Shown one piece after another: positions 36,001 to 36,756 of a DNA stretch of 64,000 bases (within the stretch, counting starts at the first letter, position 1; every line of letters starts with the position of its first letter). Source of the stretch: a bacterium (GTDB lineage Bacteria > Elusimicrobiota > Elusimicrobia > Elusimicrobiales > UBA9959); NCBI GenBank assembly GCA_021811185.1, contig JAJZPL010000006.1, positions 51,395-115,394 of the forward strand, written 5' to 3'. The notes under the pieces are model-generated. The model saw only the letters and a program-made list of their open reading frames with translations, did no database searches and had not been told where the DNA came from. The position numbers and the translations under genes were made by a program.

Positions 36001-36536
36001 ACCCCGTCTGGAAGACGGTGGCCGCCATCCCCGGCTTCAAGACCGGAGGCGCCATAAACAACATCTACAGCATCGGTGACCCCGTGAACCCCGGCGAGAC
36101 ACCGAGGCCTCTGGGCAAGTACTATACCTACCGCGTGCGCAGTTGGAACTTCGCCGGTCTGCATTCGGACTGGTCGCCTATCTCCACGCCAGCCGGTACT
36201 ACCATAGGTGACGAACTGATCAGCAAGGTTTCCAACTATCCGAACCCGGTGGATACCCGCAAGGGCGGCATTGAGGGCCGGACAGTCATTAACTATACCC
36301 TTAACGATAACGCCGAGGTTACGATGACCATCTACGACCTTATGGGTTACGTGGTCAAGGAATTCAAGTTCTCCAACGGCTCGGACGGCGGCAAACTGGG
36401 CCCGAACTTCGTCACCTGGGACGGCAAGAACGAACTGGGCGCGTTCGTCTCCAAGGGCGGTTACATTGTGCGCGTCAAGGCCTCCAGTCCCAAGGGCAGC
36501 AAGGTCGTGATGCGCAAGGTCGGCATCATCCACTAG
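3..36536 (+). CDS. Giant repetitive surface protein with Ig-like repeats and FlgD-like C-terminal domain (5' partial)
   Basis: The frame is open from the window edge to a TAG at 36534-36536. The first ATG (9) is not a plausible start, because no signal peptide follows and the frame stays open upstream, so at least 12,175 residues are encoded. About 58 Ig-like modules (residues ~155-7675, mean ~130 aa) each carry an ISGTAxD-type motif, a YWNG..W motif and a DxAGN motif. About nine modules with LLPGxxxxxG and AGxxFxVxVxDxxxN signatures follow (to ~9900), then about eight longer modules with acidic DxDxDG-like loops (to ~11640), a fibronectin-III-like stretch, and a C-terminal domain (~12074-12175) starting NYPNPV with WDGKNELG and SGGYIVRV-like strands. 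That last domain resembles the FlgD Ig fold and type 9 secretion sorting domains. No catalytic domain was recognised. The inferred role is an exported adhesin or cell-surface filament, with the neighbouring PorV-like protein as a possible export or anchoring partner. The repeat reading is by eye; family names are inferred. Confidence 0.9.
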   Translation, partial: RAMGYFFTANAATKNIIKAKTYLTKVGNPADSLYIRVVRAVPPYTVVIDTTVYSPAAGISATWGWQPADGVSFPGGALTSGWSYYVYFFSPGSSSGNNYRLAPMDMKDMDNVVPAGADSLTVNGTGDYYVYAANDNNIANFARPYANSHGDLPIVLTADNDPPDTGVTQPINGSSRSSMPAITGTAFDNYFMRAGGVELCIRNITSGKVWTGSAWTDWGGAPVWVSTGPASASAGTTVSWVYYMTWAHNNRYDIYSRAKDSVNNYSIGWDTNTFYFDQYQPPPAEVPDSTMTFPSNGIFVSALDTISGTASDNSPNGNISLVKWMLWKSGFWWDGGLWQAGTPPSNIDTYWLNSDDGSGSYLVNWHEYFANGQIPPSTQMTTGTTYYIASRAQDNVVDASGNPLPNKELALSTFTFYWDAVPPTSVITFPADGGVAGPTPVFYGTYYDQHSGISPAKGGTVKIKLYDKTNKLYYYNGDWRTVEPTVTQMPDADIWASSWTYTAPPLTGGNTYLLVGIAKDSSLPGNYQTVLNVGTSSNTFICDNQNPSTYIDTPATAFRDKLTAITGTAQDAPQASQIGSVELEIVYPADAPAFAWDGAGGTWRASSGNFSTYTVLSGGYPNWTYAVPGGLAWQEGVEYRIRARAVDTIGNKDNLFTPGVNERRFKYDVSVPTSAVTLITEDGADQSVSDVFFKNMSKIQGTAVDLPAVPYGGLAGVYVYIEKVDAPFAGYFWDAAGGVWRSDLGPIKNNGSLTGYGWELDTSAVPWVDGGGKWTNGGTFRIKSEARDSAEPGNAPSPAGNREKLGVYANLSYKDVVVDPKRPVTTITNIPANGYTNSLPVINGTVSDMDAAVNYIPSINNVKVNIVQANPPPVQTYNGSSWDIGDLQDAGHWLAAAYVGYSSGTWSYPSSIWAHGTSYRVIAKATDRAGNYDAPLTTRTFTYDVYQPMPTEAPNSAIGFPYDGYNTNDWSTLTTISGTGFDNPPIGKINKVNITLVRQLGNTTSYWSGSTWVSTTSVAPVDMNFWQTASPLDGAYDSSEEPYICSKTDPGCPSPDGAAMWEKNTIYHIFSQSWDWAGNYEHERSTVTFVYEVEAPTVAVTYPVTNGYVSSSGKVEGTAADNWPGMVGKVYARIKRNSDGFYWDSSISNWSNVGAPEIWNDVSLYGTLSPNGTWWQLDATPWATGVFYEVSAKGRDKAGNWAVQYSTAFNVAADFTLPSSSVTYPANGDDLQTNLTVISGSASDVAPGVVNKVLLSYYRVSPAGYWNGVNWASGSEVFFDATTVDTVGNKWSATGPSSPTWITSDTGYEYQIFAKAVDKAGNEVIRPGSPALNSPLIQFRLRTPLPLSGITSPDASVPHWKANPSMSIMGTAIFSTTVQLRITDYGADLTEGTGDDLVYTGNSGLPWISALGNPNLYIGVQSFDGFNWQTTLPTGDWNGNRSYRVKSKASHEVNLYYENPGGGREFVIDSSAPALGITYPDKAFMKEVTALEGTITDIAPGALKTSYFRVKRQSANEFWNWQASTFTALDGSYTDLPATVIGGIASYTTDYFLTGAAWEADQTYVAQLYSTDKAGNTGVAADMTFTVDRSSPTSRILLPLDANGSGMRSLPSISGTAFDAHLNARVQIAIRKYAGTQTWFDGAGFTITGDVPNWIDITGANGYLSPSATSWIYAPAGLDAAFSENYRYLIQERAVDLAGNTQDIITVGISSTVIKIDKTAPAALIAAPMDDSDGVSGRYQPGLIGKTANSTQLKGTASDLPANVNSGVKTVQIRLGYLSGSVTNYWNGSAFVAISSDTAWQNTSVSGSGPVWNWDYMTDIAWLGADQEYLLEVRSMDDSRLYDDSGEGNWEAWPYTSRKFIVDATPPAVLITTPSAAALNTLARIDGTANGALSGFKLTEVRVSTTGVDGTKYFNKATGLWTSTVETWNPATTLGPTSWYCLVTPAMLKDDVVYTVSARALDYAGNYSTLYSTYTFTYDITPVGITLVFPADNVVYSGVLVSTPAGGVVTNTQAPTPNTGISTVTVQITDLDGGANACFNGVNFTGPCPEWLAGQGDAAPNWSFNSAALAFVNDHRFKVEAQAIDLAGNVSAAAPVTFKYDNEKPTSTITSPAAGYAQTFTQISGTASDDPTASRNYEARLGTYTVKVAIKRETGTVGWWNPVGSAFNGANPAWFEAVNNVVADPNTFSFTLPAALQTYIDNPVNQGAQYWIVPWSYDLALNSEFGAPGSEPLAAEVPAAVGRHIIKDNTPPVAQIVVPFDANKSGMHSLPQISGTASDNYSNQGVQIAIQKWDTTPLWYDGSGFNLTGAAPRWIQVVSGASGFLSPDATSWIYSPAGLDSDFSGGYKYMLLVRSTDSAGNLQTQLDVNVSSMVITIDKAPPASAFVFPADDGDGMNGRYRSSQVGKAASSSLFRGISQDSFYAANNSGVVASSLRVSYLLAGDTWYWQGGVVYSSGAAAAVTAWKAAPVSGSAPTWSWDYLSDINFPAGDREYRAEVLSSDDSRLQDDTGAGNQESVIVPGTNFRSFIVDDTPPAVLITTPSAAALKTLAELSGTANDNLAGQKWTELRISTTGTDGTRYWNSALAAWQPGDYGIIATKAGPTSWYYTVPAAMLKDDVVYTVTAKALDYAGNYSTAYSTYTFTYDITPPSVSVVFPLNNIAYSQILLSTPLAGTSSQPAQVSANTGVSTVAVQITDLDGGPVCFNGAAWAGCPQWLPAQGVNASWTYTKAALSFTNDRRYQVDAKATDIAGNDSSVASMFFRYDVEKPTSTLTYPLMGLTTGFTYLSGTASDEANGPRLYEAKLSSYTLKVAIKRLTAPVGWWNSGTSAFDLPNPQWFEANTTTTTTPNQFRYDLPGSLSAYLTDPAHQNVTYRLVPWSYDLALNREFGPQAGEPLDGDIPAGAGRIVTFDNEKPVTYITLPNVPYHNTMANLTGTAGDNVGVSEVRFTVFLPALGRYYDPAISGAWSANSQNEDDAPWLLAQSTIYTTSASWTYNIQNSTWATGYTYRVRARSKDVSGNYDTVYATATFLYDTQAPISTVTVPAAGSYINTLPVTLNGTSFDPSSSGVGQINVYVQRLSDGYYWDSVSWLGTPQPLSAIPPYANWTLPIGNGMFAGNDGELFRVYTNARDGALNYEGAGLKTSFVYDISAPTSTISYPYDNGYISQTGKITGGSYDKPNGIVKDVFVRIKETAAGVNQNKYWSVNGSSWTLNDTFNSVAAYGTLSPSATWWQLNGANTAPWASGETYDINAWAVDKAGNYQLTYSTASNVNADFINPVSTITFPLHGVVLQAELNSITGNASDTPPGVLDRVQLSYYKVDTSRYWNRATGAWDSVGELFYDANIVGGDWIATGASTPTWVATLAGLDYRIFAQAVDRANNMVPQPGLTAPNSPYIQFTLKPPPPVSVITTPDASVPHYTPTTSPGVIGTAIYATTVTVRVVDYGPDLTEGTGNDDLVWNGSAWVSTSAFAGYVGVNSFAAPNWQWSIASDKWNGNRKYRVVSLARHEINLVDEAPGPGREFIIDSTAPSAGITMPDRAYLLSLPALSGTVGDVAPGAVASAYFQVKRLSTPEYWNWKTSTFTALSADSHLAAAIAGNVVSYTTSYFSAGLAFEPDHSYSAELYVTDKAGKLGSATAFPFTIDISSPVARVLVPSTNAVNGIWQINSISGTAGDNFNNADVYLAMQQLGSPPQWYNTTDNNFMTGGASPVWISMKNNGWLSANATSWVFAPPNLDLRFTAGTTGLKYQLLVKAVDVAGNTQDNFQVDISSVIIRIDKKAPTSFFTFPLDDADGSSGRYKAANIGLSGSRIYGTASDSSYLENNAGVAGGRMRLSYLQTGVTYYWNGAAFTNAVSSEAAWQVMQVAYVGPNWSLLYQTDIPFIDYGDKEYMAEFKSMDAARLADNSGEGNWEVWPYTTRHFIVDDTPPTVTITTPTVSATRSLPGFGGDYNADISGLNRVEVQISTGLPGSMRYWNGSSWQVGAWPNITGTELGSTSWYYTLSPAALKDDVAYTFVARAVDNAGNVSAVYSTYTVTYDITGPLVSLDFPLTGATYSLIRLSTPMAGTATNNQTSNFSGPSTAAVAITDLVTGNCFDGTGFNGCAGSVWLPAQGTVGNWTYTDKNISFISDHSYKYEARAADLAGNYSAVSSVVTKFDLEIPTSTVTSPMTEYVNALPLINGTASDERFGARTYEAGLGTYTVKMAIRLVGGGWWNGVGAFNNLNPVWYEAVVDTSPYGIGQAVVNWQYSVPAGMQSVITSLGSLPPYLQSYQLVPWAYDLAQNREFGPGGSDPANTDIPAGVGRFIKYDSIAPVSVTTTPANGSSQNSAPALYGVATDTGVVTGVQVLIKARGTFNATWKGTYTNSVDDWDDTGSLYLNWSTATYANGAWFITLPSLTPVNNNKISVWTRARDQAGNWEATPTPAQIDANLKADGSAAYYFTFDNMIPLTGITAPDRYALNAPIGLIAGTAFDAGTEPSGVSEVRLRIRRSGVTNNYWSFINNNWTTASAGDTFGVSGTTNWTKAINLASQEDGYEYYIYHYAKDAALNNNNGAYFSTFTFMVDMTTPTSKITFPAHNSFIGSVPAITGTADDSVENLHGWTSPQNYESGISTDTGVDLAIQRLTDDKWWDGTGFGSASRVWHLTAFSGVSSGTWVYNLPAGGIADGTTYYAMSRVRDLVGNLQTVYTTNYFTGDTTAPDSRVTYPVGSLSSINEIGGTAQDTLPGELRSSNMVMIALRKITAPQYCYDGNTNSWVGCPTDAYPNERIWFATATVNDVRGQPGNWTWNTSAIGWANNNSYDIQALAIDKAGNMRPYPGQNSPDLTFSFVSPAADTFINTPANEMANYNAKDLMSVIGNGTNLRAVNSVQLRIKRLLVPELWWYEPGLAWVASDTYTYVNATAGAWSMGVSGLSAFTVDNATYTFSSVGYNSANEIETPPTNRTVIVDNTTPLGAVLSPNNLYLNAMPVISGTAFDPGRSALPPAYQEGMNRVLVMIKDNATGSYWNGSKFETFMSSSNILAAGTLNWSTATTVTPALRDGRSYTVFAKPEDKAGNRDDNELTAPAFSVIYDTTPPSSWLTQPASLSVLRSMAAITGTASDPYGVYSPNLRSDLGSVELQIYDETSVKWWHDGISAFSVLSSSFNVVSGTSTWSFVNPALAPALQSGRYYILQSRAVDKAGNDQVGFADNVSSVTFIWDITPPQTFMVQPLDGAYYRPGQLTGVNPINGTASDAALPFVVDHLNKVQMNLSYLDAGVTYYYLSGGSFSSAKVLDESWIDLIGTATWRYPFDGAGWVSDKDYTLRIRAFDTAAPVTPGLGGNEQNPWTVAKFVVDATPPVSRVSTPAAGSFIQGTLPEISGTSYAGRSGQQTYPSGLRLNIYNVDAGDTWYWSGKNAVGWSSGTVVDLPVEYVASVSTITWAYPPATYDPPAISTNNHVFSIAISGTDKAGNVETPSVITVTSDFNYPVITISTPMAGASAFYGPSRPTGPLAGSSADTPAGILPPIKTQISNISEPGAVKPKWDGSAWTVTASTWMGVSSLVPWSYVPPAWPANKRFKAEFWAVDYAGNQVPAGAYEQEFIYDVNKPSTTIASPSAAFQNAAQSLVFSGSAADWVTNASTEAMSGLAVDGIEVQIADDSGNTFNGVGFTSVPNWRKANMAATSQITDGVLGVNIVAGADWSYPRAPDVWPPALVEGSTYTVRARSTDRSLNTEDYVYKSFCYDNSAPTATITMPGNFAYVAMPVISGNITELISAPNPGDGVQLVVQRGSDLSYWNGVGWDPVFSAASHWRNATTIANGGWTLAEANLNTYFNSLKASNASLQFRLYIRAKDLAGNQTRPGTLAPVNPEVVFTVDPVVPTSKVTYPASGSYLNAAITSIAGTASDSSLGVPSGLNNVRLRFSRRDLANARTYYNWVLNTWTTDPAEWIFTPVDGALTPWTKTLPVSAFTGANSGDGYVFEVQSEARDTTQVANGGPNIEVLYATSTFTMDLSTPLAAIQQPLHQSYFRALAALSGTAVDPVVGGNIPSGLVSMEYLLVDTDKVPNRYWDFTAGAWQAGYTSSVTAPSANWTMSALPVNAPLSASNSWAVGRSSATFLLRTRFTDRAGNVSDFAVNYSTFTLDLIPPVSKVTTPPVEDGSYLTVPVISGTATDFTSGVSTVQVRIQQDTVQTDCTDPGSNGLYWNGSGWQASEKWLGAGSYNSGSTAWDFNSSGVVFKAQCYYIIKSSAADNIGNGEAAWGSRRFKFTPPPAATRVLIPDNLKYYKALSQVSGTANADAKSVAVEIRRLSDNYYWNFGTTAWQVAASSITVIPAGGAWSQTASLPALVSGSSYTFRSIGLSYSDVYESGPVSNQVYFDTVKPQAYVQLPAAAQLYYNSLPRLGGTATDPPGTSPPAAGINRVWTELSAINGPQAGKFWDNATSTFTASWNQAGNQGAYYVAASSWEYVVSYPTAAYVNGVQYQARSKSLDNTYNNSALEGTESDFSAANLFSFDVTVPTAVVSSVYAGQRRSDVSVASGTLVEDMVLANVGQQPGYQIQGVKVRLKYNNLVQYWDGGGWSASSAVWAPAVVYQSSWSLSALPAWADDGSYTLWAEAADKAGNVQTLFAGNGSSVTFTVDKSAPTLAVLVPAANTKISSVVSVSGTADDANYATNSGIAGKENVQVQVSYLAAPDTYYYDGAATFSSSTLNDTNSWWTATVWSQQGPSSGTWTYQPAGLAASMVPDKVYRFRARAQDNAVPVPNPAALMANVVTNANIVYDVTPPVSRVTAPADQAKVKALVSISGTALDNLAGISTLGQIGVSIAEKSPGNANWNGVYPGTFTVAAETYQPLSEPSLAAAYAGGAWSFTAPTLRDGYTYVLKVRASDDVSPANTETVVSSVTFTYDITPPTVGIAYPFGLPDSRGNLKTLPTISGTAYEQFGIRSASVSVQEADTLLYYDTLSSTFNSVTQKWIGAVISGSGPNYTWAAPAPPLTDNKNYNLYVTGEDTAGNVRTPPAAVIVRYDVTFPVSRPTVPADASFVKYLASVGGTAQDLNSNPSGVLGAQAKIQRNSDGLYWNGSTWDTPETWLDAVTATPWTNPWSKSTQLPPSDNFSGLQDGLQYTVMTRAYDVAANTQSVILGGNSFIFDISSPTAFISQPLNGTRFNTLTQVNGTAADAFNVVFPQVRIFDMPLNKYWLDSGTCGGLPKTNAWVDSADLCAGYPEIWNVALDSSSAAGSFNWRYNTAAVPWPDRDSGLRVEVKASDQAGNYSVTSSTFSFDNTPPGSLITYPPENGVLYSSMTAISGTSLDLTSAVSDVRIRMWYLAGPTTYYWQATTPHWTTSDPGWSSISGAAGPKATNNPWTYNDVAYDFSDPGTVNFAWKEGTHDGGNGKVFYVVTKAVDATTNQEVALSTRTFQFDNVPPLSAPVQPGIDTAYNNTNLPTIYGTSVDAVTTVAGVKVSILSENESGGPKYFDGSNFANAAETWLGVTNLYPSSWTYTNGLMILKDKQHYIVKSSATDSVGNVQNIVGQSRFVFDTTEPQSVVVIPFNATVYNDDRVLLGNSSDPGFTTGINGTGSGVYPDKPWSRGKVESLIFRDDDPGLASNGPIIYGAWDASGYFWNGSTWAAASGGPVWVPGQFTDSLGNWQYGGLVCDNDTERADYTCWVRGKSYATWVRVTDNAGNTEAIIDQGPKFYIAAPAQSFEVTMCGDSNCDTVINSAAAGADVYLRVTAKDGPSGSGNTAAAYQGLVNFYVDGVPGGPEVMDNDAVMDDYRGLPQQYTFLPGDFGKKIFQIRLRKAGLRVLRSEDNDNPAIFGTDNVTVTPTLPDRVQVIADFDPAGQQPAPGRMDSGVEGSTGTPRIKPAGSSVPFLLQVTDRYWNLVVSSAAHVYVTDTDDNNNNISPDGYVNFVGSTTIYRTFVSANASGWGLSASGQGLYSNPRNPSSNVPVIAGLADRLVALLPGETSVQGKFDVAPYGKKDLPSDSVAGSTLTVTVYGVDPYYNIDPGANFLVAAAINTDPYDITPAAHNLVSGATTFVFTPVVAATHTITAQSAALPPATSTYFTPNPVKIWWDRPVKLHLLAAGQTLDPGKPPYTADPSNGGKSGSPSPVTAGATTQMSVYLTDTYYNVVKGTTPFLAAAANQPVIQIDFLNDPNIQLRGMHPTPYQKSLVAGTTTFPVIPVTRNQSPGLSVRVTDAGLISTSYSTDTVGGIVVNPGAAASTLLLVPTEVAAEGVPGGKTGTAGPLVAGTTYTLTIRAVDQFGNLTTDGRMVRVQTNDIYAVTPPAQPMAGGMAIINGFVPSAATSNLVIDALDDDSVTPKLTTSTDSGIVVNPGAASRLIVLLPTQYLVPGKTVAPYGAAGTISSQTAGVYFNAMVYAADSRYNRVYGVDKLGTIRATSDDPFAPNLGFYSMTDGSVTVSNISLRSAGFRTITATDLSGTNPLLGATVSGGFTLNPSNPTKLRTMVPSQTRVPGSTTNGRTGSVDGQQAGFPFTVTVDIADGFWNLTPGASQEIRLVADDPFSLISPSTQVIIGSGTFTVTPIRAGSTYVRAELVNIVPPWGPTLTVDTATVVNVAPGIPRRLLLLLPGEAFNQGSATGKIGAVGEEKAGNNFGVQVGVVDDFFNLVPGRPAEVRVVTPTDIYAPAVSTAAINPASGYTDIMYVNMHRAATHYLTATDYGSSGLQDDPKSSTFTVRPADPVGLQLLIPGETAVPGSGNYPLGGKTSVISTQTAGTSFGVEVNLVDPYMNRYTDLSAGPTVYMVTSDLYDIDPSSSALNYGTLQLPINMVTRAAAATMKVFPVSAADNLACFGNFGGACRNDDAAAKASLKVFASTATRLEVVLPGQGLAEGKCNISPPCKDPLITWPGRSGPPADHTIGTGLLFANVYLTDEFYNKATELTGPAQNTNPPAVMPNVAVTVPGDTKTVAPAAQTLSNGGATYSIDPKTSFSTYTVVAATTAFSAASYAAGVSTLAVNPGPPTHMDYVLPSTTVVAGFPFSATLIVRDVYGNNCSTGPNVYLGTAAFAVVDQPNPNQKASLAAPTVSFGAADLGVKDLSNWFTFRRAGVNTLGAYDMLTPAVNVTPLVNVSVTPGPPNIYRVVPNADAEVPAGSMLVPGRQALTAQLSDAYDNNISLPGVEAYLSISEVFGSTGALQYNNGAVWVDMGTSTKAYTDAAGMIGISTQIAYKVSSKSGDWARIWIGTTTINPTVYATYVSARQNVSGMLTTTGGVPSKLLFVSSQPAATVGLQEVAGAGALYSVERRDDFDNLTKQGQTDVYLGLPAAQVTVHTQLGRTMGTFGTFGDYGFRTVLNDQFIPAASILPNQTQVSFRYHDRTSSYSGLSPALNTGEGGRPGYWQIEARSGSMQAALHQLRVDPIDVVKVAFSTPQRTLTAGKITDSLGVTQYFKSELRDMFDNPSLATAPVQVQLSTFTRQASLVGDSFSFSISTSLTGAFPPVFASTVSYLDIPLDAYTATFYYLDTTASSVYASSAAPVKPIIQLSVPDRAAWSASTQSVTVVPDFTYRVNVSSNAGQTLMAGVTSQMFALAIEDRFGNPTPVAAGQEDAEGAGVKFILDSDSLGSVSFSAPDASSFTVRPGSAKLVLGQASTSFYLIDTLVSAPTHQILINTDLAKGWLPAISPYTVIPAYPDHVLFYTPARRLVAGTTVQYADYLTGVTTDTVVSVVLKDRYENTTTTTSITNVKFTAVRNTTYGGIDSAQDVVSSNPNWRLLKTNPLGLDIFPGQSYANIYIWDTIFGTATIMANATIPTDGVTLAQISQDQYITPSTASYFTLHHGYSLASPLRVNDPGTVTLRARDKFGNVATGDPVNGQYYTNKIKMATNSKGSADLRDWLGNTTDYVFVKADQGERQLRLSDPYVETLKVSVTDYNLPLIFGYTGDSARGMPVPSNGDVILSGLVITPADLAPEDPLPVAKVSIGINKYAIYQGDGVIADVPAPVPMLRLTMQTSPAGAPPAYLQSVQVKSSGTLSYADITQINMYADNPVFGQIGAFDGETTLGGEPTDILITSGTYDAGLMAWTFDDLAAKVSTAALVSNTPRNYFFAVRVSTLAATPRSFALALDNPSFVVLNSTFVGVAYNNFPILTATAPVRNQPATIQIQGKDIGAWWQPSIGTTTLTLGQYPYVEQGQGRVGFLEIKAWTDNFVGTMKSFKIIKTGTGSGSDLRSVRLFMDSSGGDPELGDGVFEPSIDKEVTDPLNPPAYDINDPDTFVLPFINPGLDGAVSISTRTYFVAYEFGPDSIPNMTHGARLENSGISLVDGVVGAFQPVVSSTIPLYATSDVVYLVDVNKSQPNDFSKPSFVTQNDTDKAVARLTMQINGSQGSAVMNGIKLDRWVTGAENGNTPAWNKVTDVKKISIWYDATLDGLLETSGTVKDTEVLLIGPKDRTFPYDTLKTPLVSSDTVIRVNDIQKFFPSDSPFPQAPGRLIINDGQADPSLKEVVYYSTVDVLGNSFGGLTRGAEGTVITDWSTSTVVSGQAILPMIGEGGALDGQVIYNSPKDYFITYDIDPLANVSNFSYIGLAIRATDYFHVIPPKVMSTVNVGVTTPGKTLSLIGKVREYSDEVVIKATDTVLGDTLQQQAVDQPVMAFTAETNVADAALRWVMVYASGTVLQDGSAINDIDAVKIWYDKDNNGFLGSGDVVVGSGTFGNTIYGPLVARVDMGAEQHIITPLEAVAQAVSQRYFLTYDIKASAMPNDVLGNPRYLGAYLKADSFPQNSPAVDDVSKNAISLPNYFSAAKSNMTFASKLREIISSPSTITVLTEPIFSPATSGSMPSMVLNADVDAVNGGIWPVISTAGVPAAGYAVVDNEIISYTGTEAGYISGVVRGEFNSQMVAHSSGAVIGGMVYQGWNNYPFLKMTLTTAGYGVRWRGIKLVRKQPAGLTGYDSDVASIKIWKDNGNGIFDRDTGTGMNTADTIVGTGLFGSGADPVGKATIYVADPALNNQDYVVISSTPTVLFISMDIDKTSNFSNALLNPQNDVLGVEVPFETNFIWGPENSGHNAKFLSPVIGQMNVVMPTQNNITLTPEDISPVSVTQNDKNVGILSMRLVTDKTSAKVEGVKLSRRGSSNDSDIDLIKIWRDSNDNCILDSVDTASDTAGTYPWLMSYGNESYSSSTANMVLKKPIVVTTTPVCAFISYDLSQFAIIGSTMAVSISSYAFTIGIPNTISLSTWPINTLPMVVKEIPSNVALGANDVASELVLAGGVNQAQVKAPMLRFNLATEAGNARWSAIKLQRTGASNDPNAPFGKNTDVKFVSIYQDSNQNDILDVNDLNISEARSSLAAPFMSTNTVPFDLVLESTAGFPSAGHLYIGEAELVSYSTTGVDAASGKPFVTVYSRGEKLGDFYTPVVNHAARTGVRKVDVFDQENPLNTQMQIELAQTQTLSPLPQTFFALYDIGEMAIKANKVGMMIRDKSWITVNAPHDVSPKVFIGITKALPKGTYSDIYPFNSSLVPIKAVNLTVTGINIAPKSAEKNTRNVPMMTFSMASLSDFVALGQVNLHQTGTIVSTITGYGDGDLSGVSLWKDDGDGAFSPISDIRLGYAVHSATNPFESVISVSITDGNLPYLVVSTKPVILHLVCDVSSTTDLSGADIMGHMAGLSLSAFTDLRGMGGMPLAAGQYYTDKYPMDSSQILISPAVIPLTPVYKNIMLAANGYPAYALTDSSGNVVLGTGNIPVADPSRWIYDYPGSTCGPAEPLIDINGDGRPDNFDYYGTGKCNNISLNNTGIPSFDVDGDHLLDFEVNLDYVPDKIVNDGTGKPLYFIGDNVQNQRLQLAVSEMGAVPSAWASKTTELNARWNPASGPVASYELSLGGSFADPTSIKNAWQPEGTGLAGKVTNVALSPGHFTRLTSRIEVGTSSFSVVSAEGFAAEGVVYVGNEIMVVTKIDANNFAITERGAQGSFRGPHTAWGETVSDRGYVLSVRGIMADGRYIPSENGVPILVYRIDTTIPTTPGAPEPQVTKGVASGQAYTLKWDSAQDAESNIMSYEIQEREGTNPVWKTVAAIPGFKTGGAINNIYSIGDPVNPGETPRPLGKYYTYRVRSWNFAGLHSDWSPISTPAGTTIGDELISKVSNYPNPVDTRKGGIEGRTVINYTLNDNAEVTMTIYDLMGYVVKEFKFSNGSDGGKLGPNFVTWDGKNELGAFVSKGGYIVRVKASSPKGSKVVMRKVGIIH
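3280..12935 (+). repeat. Nested segmental duplication inside the giant gene
   Basis: Modules at about 3280-6760 match, in the same order, modules at about 9455-12935. Shared landmarks include YGTLSPxxTWWQL, the DASVPH module, DYGxDLTEGTG, GREFxID and PWxYDLAxNxEFG. The second half of this block (about 4775-6760) occurs a third time at about 6750-8745, with the DDxDGxxGRY module, the TTPSAAAL module and the KPTST module in order. The layout is therefore A-B-B'-spacer-A'-B''. Boundaries are approximate because they were read from protein similarity. Confidence 0.8.
23040..27240 (+). repeat. Second repeat family of the giant protein (invasin/filamin-like, ~120-140 aa)
   Basis: About nine protein modules begin near 23814, 24173, 24607, 24960, 25329, 25690, 26053, 26464 and 26890. 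Each has a hydrophobic strand followed by LLPGE- or VPSQ-like residues, an xPG turn, an AGxxFxVxV strand and a DxxxN motif. The pattern resembles Big_1/invasin-type Ig folds and differs clearly from the YWNG modules before it. Confidence 0.7.
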
Positions 36537-36537
36537 C

Positions 36538-36560
36538 GCCTGGCGGGGGCGGGCTTTTTT
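36538..36560 (+). terminator. Probable Rho-independent terminator of the giant gene
   Basis: A short G/C stem (GCCTG with CGGGC around a G-rich loop) is followed by six T residues two bases after the stop codon. The stem is only about 5 bp, so strength is uncertain. Confidence 0.5.
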
Positions 36561-36587
36561 GTAGGGAAGGGGGGCGACCTATTGACC

Positions 36588-36610
36588 TGTCAAGGTTCTG
36601 CCCCTTGACA
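36588..36610. promoter_or_regulatory. Inverted repeat overlapping the -35 box (candidate operator or REP remnant)
   Basis: TGTCAAGG, seven bases, CCTTGACA form a perfect 8-bp inverted repeat whose right arm contains the -35 hexamer TTGACA. It could be an operator. It also follows GCGACCTATT, which is shared with the repeats flanking the transposase near 49.9 kb, so a REP-like origin is equally possible. Confidence 0.4.
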
Positions 36611-36632
36611 AACTGCCCGAATCTGCTATACT
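36605..36632 (+). promoter_or_regulatory. Sigma70-type promoter for the PorV-like gene
   Basis: A consensus -35 TTGACA (36605-36610), a 16-bp spacer and -10 TATACT (36627-36632). Transcription should start near 36639, giving a leader of about 118 bases that contains the riboswitch. Confidence 0.8.
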
Positions 36633-36671
36633 ATTAATGTCGTAAATCTGTAATTTTTTCGTAATGCCGTA

Positions 36672-36753
36672 TTGGTACGATAATAGCAAAGCCGGTGAAA
36701 ACCGGCGGCGCAAAGTCAAGACCCGCTAAGTAAGCGGGGGTCAGACTACCGAA
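36672..36753 (+). ncRNA. GEMM-I cyclic-dinucleotide riboswitch (c-di-GMP-I class)
   Basis: Core signatures of the family are present in order. P1 can form from GGTA (36674-36677) and TACC (36747-36750). Then come GCAAA (36686-36690), a P2 hairpin GCCGGT-GAAA-ACCGGC with the conserved GAAA tetraloop, CGCAAAG (36709-36715), and a P3 hairpin with arms near GACCCGC and GCGGGGGTC. In the family P2 and P3 dock around one bound cyclic dinucleotide. The base just before GCAAA is A, where the Vc2 c-di-GMP aptamer has G20; by my alignment this is the position that can shift preference toward 3',3'-cGAMP. P1 ends six bases before the ATG of the PorV-like gene and no separate terminator hairpin is seen, so control of translation initiation is likely. 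Ligand identity is not settled by sequence. Confidence 0.85.
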
Positions 36754-36756
36754 ACT

